A DNA stretch of 7,160 bases from Bacteroidales bacterium. Its GTDB lineage: Bacteria > Bacteroidota > Bacteroidia > Bacteroidales > UBA7960. Shown here piece by piece: positions 6,542 through 7,160 of this stretch. Position numbers and translations under genes: made by a program. Under the pieces are notes generated by a model. The model had not been told where the DNA came from and ran no database searches. It saw nothing but the letters and a program-made list of their open reading frames with translations. Every line of letters begins with the position of its first letter. The first letter of the stretch is position 1. The stretch lies in NCBI GenBank assembly GCA_007132825.1, contig SLNX01000173.1, positions 1 to 7,160 of the forward strand. Reading direction: 5' to 3'.

Positions 6542-7160
6542 ATGCCAACAAAGATCAGACTACAGAGAAAGGGTAAAAAAGGACAACCTTTTTACCATCT
6601 GGTAGTAGCGGACGGTCGTGCACCCCGGGACGGAAAATTCATTGAGAGACTTGGCACTTACAACCCCATGACGCACCCCTCCACCATTACCATAAATTTT
6701 GAACGTTCACTTCACTGGATCCAGGTCGGTGCGCAACCTACAGATACAGCCCGCAGCATCCTTTCCAGTAAAGGAGTCATGCTGAAGCACCACCTTCTGA
6801 AAGGCGTCCTTAAAGGCGCCCTTACAGAGGAACAGGCAGAAGAGAAATTCCAGGCCTGGCTGAAAGAGAAGGAAGAGAGAATTGAACAAGTTAAGAAAGA
6901 TGAGATGCTTTCTGACAAAGAAAAGACGAAAAAAACACTTGAAGAGGAGCGCCGAGTAAACGAGGCACGCGCTGCTGAACTTGCAAAAAAACGCGCGAAA
7001 GAGAATCTGAAAGTTGAAGAGGAAGCCGCTGCCAAACAAGAGGAAGCAGAAGCACAGGAAGCTGCCACTGAAACAGAGAAACCGGCAGAAGAAGCCAAAG
7101 AAGAGGTGAAAGCTGAACCTGATGCGAAAACAGAAGAACCTAAAGAAGAACCGGCCCAAA
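6542..7160 (+). CDS. rpsP: 30S ribosomal protein S16 (3' end outside the window)
   Basis: The frame opens with MPTKIRLQRKGKKGQPFYHL and continues with VVADGRAPRDGKFIERLGTY, the diagnostic N-terminus of S16, a small-subunit protein needed for 30S assembly. The conserved core covers about residues 1-85. It is followed by an extended tail of at least 120 residues (86-206), first a charged helical segment (FQAWLKEKEERIEQVKKDE) and then a low-complexity stretch of Glu, Lys, Ala and Pro with KPAEEAKEE- and TEEPKEEPA-like runs. Most bacterial S16 proteins are about 80-90 residues; long charged tails are a known feature of Bacteroidota S16. No stop codon occurs before the window ends, so the gene is truncated only by the window. 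It is divergent from dnaE. Genes for ribosome maturation often follow rpsP, but they would be outside this window. Confidence 0.96.
   Translation, partial: MPTKIRLQRKGKKGQPFYHLVVADGRAPRDGKFIERLGTYNPMTHPSTITINFERSLHWIQVGAQPTDTARSILSSKGVMLKHHLLKGVLKGALTEEQAEEKFQAWLKEKEERIEQVKKDEMLSDKEKTKKTLEEERRVNEARAAELAKKRAKENLKVEEEAAAKQEEAEAQEAATETEKPAEEAKEEVKAEPDAKTEEPKEEPAQ

Noticed and set aside
6707..7159. Long minus-strand open frames of about 128-150 codons, rich in Phe, Leu, Ser and Cys
   Set aside because: They lie exactly antisense to the Glu/Lys/Ala-rich tail of rpsP. GAA/GAG/AAG codons read backwards give TTC/CTC/CTT, so stop codons are rare by composition and the proteins are artefacts.

Overview
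The window looks like chromosomal DNA from a Bacteroidota bacterium (Bacteroidales/Marinilabiliales-like; genus not determinable). The evidence is two perfect TAnnTTTG -7 promoter elements and one near match, start codons without clear Shine-Dalgarno sequences, an S16 ribosomal protein with a long Glu/Lys/Ala-rich C-terminal tail, and a DnaE with an intact-looking PHP domain. Most of the window is conserved housekeeping sequence. The accessory part is confined to about the first 550 bases.

Left edge (1-550): a possible divergent gene start lies at the extreme edge. It is followed by an AT-rich leader with a TAnnTTTG element, then a small plus-strand Phd/YefM-type antitoxin gene. The reading frame that overlaps its end starts like a RelE/ParE toxin (MKTYKL) but departs from that pattern at once. 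It runs through two short arrays of 7-bp tandem repeats and stops at 550, so the toxin appears to be lost or replaced.

Centre (560-6393, all minus strand): reading in the direction of transcription, the order is dnaE (replicative DNA polymerase III alpha subunit), trxA (thioredoxin), a DUF58/vWA-like protein that starts at TTG, and a membrane-anchored PAS protein with no visible kinase or other output domain. The last two genes are 12 bases apart and look co-transcribed. trxA has its own perfect -7 element in the 73-base gap after dnaE, so trxA, the DUF58 gene and the PAS gene may form a unit that is at least partly independent of dnaE.

Right edge (6394-7160): a 148-base AT-rich divergent promoter region separates dnaE from rpsP, which is on the plus strand and runs off the window. 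I found no CRISPR array, tRNA, rRNA, insertion sequence or phage gene, and no convincing new multi-gene system. The observations most worth checking are the antitoxin with a lost toxin beside the heptamer repeats, and the output-less PAS protein paired with a DUF58 protein.
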